A stretch of 64,000 nucleotides of DNA from the NCBI GenBank assembly GCA_030220185.1, contig JASPKZ010004567.1, positions 532,837-596,836 of the forward strand. Reading direction: 5' to 3'. Under the pieces are notes generated by a model. The model was not told where the DNA came from. It worked only from the letters and a program-made list of their open reading frames with translations, and made no database searches. The translations under genes and the position numbers were made by a program. Origin of the DNA: Diploptera punctata (taxonomy: Eukaryota; Arthropoda; Insecta; Blattodea; Blaberidae). Positions 60,451-64,000 of this stretch are shown one piece after another (the stretch's first letter is position 1; each line of letters starts with the position of its first letter).

Positions 60451-60867
60451 AGGTACTGTATTATTTGAAACATTTTTTTTGTCCATTTGGCAATGAATCA
60501 CTGGATTCAATAGTGTCGATGGGTTATATATTTACTTATATTACATTTAGGATTGTGTTAAATACTAATATCAAAACAATATACTTGGAAGTTAAAATTG
60601 TTTGACATCTTTAAAATCTAGTATTTTGTTCCATTTCATGCAACAAAAATTGTACTGGTTGGTAGTGAATCCCACACGTACACATCAACTAACTTATTCT
60701 TCGTAAGTTAAATGTGGGAAATAGCATTATGAGGTTCTTAATTTAATGAATGAATGAGTCAATTCTTATCTTATATTTAATTTTAGGAAGTGATATTTTG
60801 AGGTTATTTTAATTATATTATTTTTGGTCTGATCATCTTACCTCAATATTAATGTTGATTTGTTCTT

Positions 60868-60903
60868 GAACATGTTTCAAAACAATTCTGTTTTATCGTC
60901 AGC
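60868..60903 (-). ncRNA. hammerhead-like ribozyme, ACATGT stem III
   Basis: Minus strand CTGACGA (60896-60902), perfect six-pair stem II AAAACA/TGTTTT with GAAT loop, GAAA, ACATGT, U at cleavage. Stem I weak. Confidence 0.6.
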
Positions 60904-60951
60904 TTGTCCAGACTGGACAAATCAACATTAATATTGAGGTAAGATGATCAG

Positions 60952-61197
60952 TAAAATTCATCGGAGAACATATTGTTTAAACAACTCACCTCATAGGATT
61001 CATGCTTCCATGATATCGCGATTTCAAACATAGTCATGTTCATCGTCAGCCATAACTCCGATGGACATGACTATGTTTGAAATCGCGATATCATGGAAGC
61101 ATGAATCCTATGAGGTGAGTTGTTTAAACAATATGTTCTCCGATGAATTTTAATGATTATACCTCATAATGTTTACTTCCCAACATTAATTAAATAT
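60952..61197. mobile_element. PLE insertion (ATCGCGAT group), 11-bp TSD
   Basis: Exact duplication AAGATGATCAG at 60941-60951 and 61198-61208, inside the outer PLE. Arms TTCATCGGAGAACATATTGT and complement. Confidence 0.9.
61008..61055 (-). ncRNA. hammerhead ribozyme, ATCGCGAT stem III
   Basis: Minus strand: TTATGG/TCATGG stem I, CTGACGA (61043-61049), stem II of six pairs, GAAA, ATCGCGAT, A at cleavage. Confidence 0.85.
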
Positions 61198-61262
61198 AAG
61201 ATGATCAGACCTAAAATAATATAATTTTTTACTTACCTAATATTTCATGTTTTTTTTTAAAT

Positions 61263-61308
61263 CTGGGAACTGCAGTTTTCAAGAGGAGTTCCTCTCATCC
61301 TCAGCCAA
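61263..61308 (-). ncRNA. hammerhead ribozyme, AACTGCAGTT stem III
   Basis: Minus strand: TTGG (61305-61308), CTGAGGA (61298-61304), stem II AGAGG/CCTCT with AACT loop, GAAA, ten-base palindrome AACTGCAGTT, C at cleavage, CCAG (61263-61266). Stem I TTGG/CCAG is four pairs. Canonical core. Confidence 0.88.
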
Positions 61309-61315
61309 TATAATA

Positions 61316-62823
61316 CACTGCTCAAAAAAATTAGGGGATATTGTAAAATAACCTATTAAGACTATGTTTTTAGGAACAGTATTAGATGCAATCACTTTCT
61401 ATTACTCCAAAAGAATGTCAACAAGAGTTTGAAGTCATTACGTAACCTCTGTACCACACCAGATGTCAAAGAGATCCTGATTAGGAATATGGCAAACAAA
61501 CAAAGGAACATTAACATGGGTGAAAATGTTTCTTTAGTATGGTGTATGGTCTCCTCGAACGGCCAGCACTGCCTCACACCTGTATGGCATTGATGCAATG
61601 AGGTTAGCAATGAGTTCTTGGGGGATACGTGGCCACTCTTCCATAAGAGCAATGTGCAGCTCTGGAACAGTTGTGGGAGGTGCTGGTCTGCCTGCAATGC
61701 ACCTGCCTAATGCATCCCACACATGCTCAATCGGATTTAAGTCCGGGGAGGAAGTTGGCCATTGCATACGCTCGATACCCTCCACTTCCAGCATGTCGTC
61801 CACCAAGCCAGCTCTGTGGGGTCGTGCATTATCGTCCATAAAAAGAAAAGAATCACCTATGGCATCAGCATAAGGCACGACAAAAGGTCGGAGAATCTCA
61901 TCTCTATACTTTACCGCAGTCAAAGTACCACCTTGGATAACGTAGAGGTCCGTACGTCCACCACTACTGACTCCTGCCTACACCATCAATCCACCGCCAC
62001 CATATGGGGATCTTTCACGTACAAAAGCTGGATTGTTTCGTGTCCCTTTTCTCTCCAGATGAATACACGCCGACTATCACATTCCATGTTGAATCGCGAC
62101 TCATCAGAAAAAAGAACTGATCTCCATTCAGCATGCCTCCACCCACGATGTTCCTCCGCCCAGTTTCTGCGATCTCTACGGTGTTGTGGAGTTAACCTGG
62201 TACACACCATGGGCCTACGGGCATAGAGACCACTTCCATGCAGTCGATTAGGGACAGTTTGAGTTGACACCCTGCGTCCTGTTGCTGTTTGAAGTGTATT
62301 TCGCAGTTGAGTTGCATTCTGCTGTCTATTCCGACGGGCTGTTAACAAGAGGTAACGGTCATCCCTTGCTGTTGTTGCCCTTGGTCGACCTTGTCCGGCT
62401 CTTCTGTGAACAGTATGTTCTTTGAAAATGATTCCAAAGACTGGAAATCACGCTTTGAGACACCCCAATGGCTTGTGCCACCTCTTGTTGTGTCTGTCCA
62501 GCTTCCATCCTTCCTATGGCCCTCCAAGCCATTGGTTCAGGTAAATCACGTTGTCGAGGCATCACTGTCCCTAAGGCAAGTCATTCACTAACTGAAAACT
62601 GGACTGGATTTAAAAACAGCAACAAAACATTCACCCCCACACCACCCTTTCACATCAACAGTATAGACACTGCCCTCTGGTGTGGTACCGAGGTTACGTA
62701 ACAACTTCAAACTCTTATTTACATTATCTTGGAATAATAGAAAGTGATTGCATCTAATACTATTCCAAAAAACATAGTCTTAATAGGTTATTCTACAATA
62801 TCCCCTAATTTTTTTGAGCAGTG
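61316..62823 (-). mobile_element. Tc1-like transposon (1,508 bp), TA TSD
   Basis: Inverted ends CACTGCTCAAAAAAATTAGG with TA on both sides (61314-61315, 62824-62825). The terminal repeats are about 150 bp long and roughly 90% alike. A single transposase gene lies on the minus strand. Confidence 0.95.
61534..62565 (-). pseudogene. Tc1 transposase, frameshifted
   Basis: N-terminal helix-turn-helix (AGQTQQEVAQAIGVSQSVIS, 62565-62360), then TARRNRQQNATQLRNTLQ and VLFSDESRFNMECD (first catalytic Asp; 62348-61986), then SFLFMDDNARPHRAGLVDDM (second Asp) and WPTSSPDLNPIEHVWDAL (final Glu; 61923-61534). The DD34E triad is intact. Frameshifts near 62365 and 61995 and a stop near 61976 break the gene. 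Usual length for the family would be about 340 residues. Confidence 0.93.
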
Positions 62824-62833
62824 TATATAATAT

Positions 62834-62878
62834 CAGCTGAGGATGAGAGGGATTCCTCTTGAAAACTGCAGTTCCTAT
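62834..62878 (+). ncRNA. hammerhead ribozyme, AACTGCAGTT stem III
   Basis: CTGAGGA (62837-62843), stem II AGAGG/CCTCT, GAAA (62861-62864), AACTGCAGTT, cleavage after C62874. Stem I has only two pairs next to the core, so it is weaker than its partner. Confidence 0.7.
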
Positions 62879-62955
62879 GTTTAAAAAAACATGAAATATT
62901 AGGTAAGATAATTGAATCATTCATTCATTAACTTATTCTTGTTCTTTATTTGCAG

Positions 62956-63144
62956 TTAGGTGTGTATGCCCCGTACGTGCATCGTTGTGCTCTGAGTTCT
63001 GTCCTCAAGACTAGGGAGTTGGCTGCCAGAGCTCTGGTTCCTCTTATCGTACCCAATCATCATGGAACTCTCCTAGCAGAGCTAGTTACAATAGCAGCCG
63101 ATACATCAATCATAGAGAACTATAGGCATGGGCTGTTGTTACAG
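62956..63144 (+). CDS. THADA: THADA exon 13 of 13 in window
   Basis: A 63-codon exon flanked by TTTATTTGCAG and ACAG|GTAAGT, phase 0. It reads PYVHRCALSSVLKTRELAAR followed by ALVPLIVPNHH and ends YRHGLLLQ, matching THADA's PF-x-x-R-C...S-REMAARALVPFV...IHGTLLQ. The intron before it is the second large transposon-filled gap (51973-62955). The gene continues past the window end. Confidence 0.95.
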
Positions 63145-63159
63145 GTAAGTTATTGTAGT

Positions 63160-64000
63160 ACACTTTTGACCTATCAGTTTGGTTCAGGCTCCATGTAAAC
63201 ATATTGCTTTCCACTAATCCACCAACACCCACTTCCACACTTACAACTCACCCACCTACCACCTGCTCACTTATCATCCACTAAAACACCAACCCATTAC
63301 CGTTTTCCAACAACACTGCTACGATCACGTACAAACATCAAATCCTACAAACATTGCATACCCATCACCACCTTCATCCTGGCACCACAATCATCCCACT
63401 AATCCCACCACCATCACCCAAGACAATCATCCTGACCATCAATGCACACCACCTTACAAAAACCGAACACAATCCACCCTAACTAACTCACTGGCACTAT
63501 CGAACCCATAGTTTCATGACCGCGTGGACATAAGCTCTCCATACATCCCTTTCCTTGGCTAAAGTTTTTCAATCATCCCCATATAATCTACTACCCTCAA
63601 ATCATTGTTAATTTTATTCTCCCACCTCATTCTTGGTCTACTAAAACTATTCACCCCAACTCACTCAAATCCACCTATCCATCATCATTTATCCAAAACC
63701 ATCACCTACCACTGCCACCACAACCAACATCATGACCACTGCATCATCACACCCACCACCAACACCCACCTACAACCATCACTCACCACCACCAACAATA
63801 ACACCCACCATTCACCACAACTAATCACCACCATCACCACCAACACCACAACCAATACTCGGCTACCATCATCATAACAACCTCCACCAACACCCACCTG
63901 ACAATTATCACTCACCTTCACAATCACTCACACATGCAACACTCACCTACCACCATAACGCACCTGCCACCACGGCTCACGAGGCCCAGCAGAACAACCG
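63160..64000. repeat. G-poor ACC/ATC-rich simple sequence with LINE scrap
   Basis: From about 63200 the plus strand is almost devoid of G, built of CCACCATCAC, CACCACCAAC and related units. A minus-strand LINE family 1 scrap (3' end at 63487-63650, TCACTGGCACTATCGAACCC) interrupts it. The tract runs to the window end. Confidence 0.8.

Larger units (their letters stand above)
60720..61215. mobile_element. PLE (ACATGT group) hosting a second PLE
   Basis: Outer palindrome pieces (TTTTTGGTCTGATCATCTTA at 60820 and its complement ending at 61230) interrupted by a PLE of another group. Minus arm has a ribozyme core. Confidence 0.8.
61225..62930. mobile_element. PLE palindrome (AACTGCAGTT group) with Tc1 in its loop
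   Basis: Left arm 61225-61315 and right arm 62824-62930 (GGAACTGCAGTTTTCAAGAG and complement) are separated by a Tc1 element that entered the loop at a TA. Both arms carry hammerhead cores. Confidence 0.85.

Noticed and set aside
63605..63927. Reading frames rich in His/Thr/Pro or Val/Gly on the two strands
   Set aside because: They are translations of ACC/ATC simple sequence and have no protein-like composition.

Overview
The window is animal nuclear DNA, AT-rich and intron-dominated. The transposon types (RTE-like LINEs, Penelope-like elements, many tRNA-derived SINEs, Tc1, Harbinger and piggyBac-like remnants) suggest an insect, most likely a polyneopteran such as a cockroach. That assignment is an inference from the look of the sequence, not a database match. 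The only host gene I can support is THADA (Trm732 family, DUF2428), the partner of the FTSJ1/Trm7 tRNA ribose methylase. It lies on the plus strand. Thirteen internal exons between 964 and 63144 join in compatible phase into about 966 codons. The first and last exons of the gene lie outside the window. Only about 4.5% of the window is coding; the rest is intron filled with mobile elements.

Layout. 0-8.5 kb: exons 1-3 with Penelope-like (PLE) palindromes, a 5'-truncated LINE (4287-6173) and a large GIY-YIG-bearing PLE inverted repeat (6496-7478). 8.5-16 kb: a mariner-type remnant split by a SINE, a deleted PIF/Harbinger element, and LINE fragments. 16-29.4 kb: exons 4-7, a nested LINE/SINE/PLE complex (19.2-23.9 kb) and a pogo/Tigger-like element (25489-26279). 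29.9-34.0 kb: a near full-length 4-kb LINE with both ORFs. 34.6-46.6 kb: exon 8 and the largest intron, which holds a second nearly complete LINE (38.5-41.6 kb). 46.6-52 kb: exons 9-12. 52-63 kb: SINE clusters, PLEs and a Tc1 element (61316-62823) inside a PLE loop. 63.0-64 kb: exon 13 and a G-poor simple-sequence tract.

The most interesting signal is in the PLE palindromes. They repeatedly carry hammerhead ribozyme cores (CUGANGA, stem II, GAAA) whose stem III is a short palindrome that differs between subfamilies (ATCGCGAT, ACTAGT, ACATGT, ACATATGT, AACTGCAGTT, ACAGCTGT) while the catalytic bases stay fixed. Many insertions have clean 11-15 bp target-site duplications, so their boundaries and nesting order can be read from the sequence. 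Some tRNA-like SINEs show the same inverted-terminus layout as the PLEs, which suggests, but does not prove, shared mobilisation.
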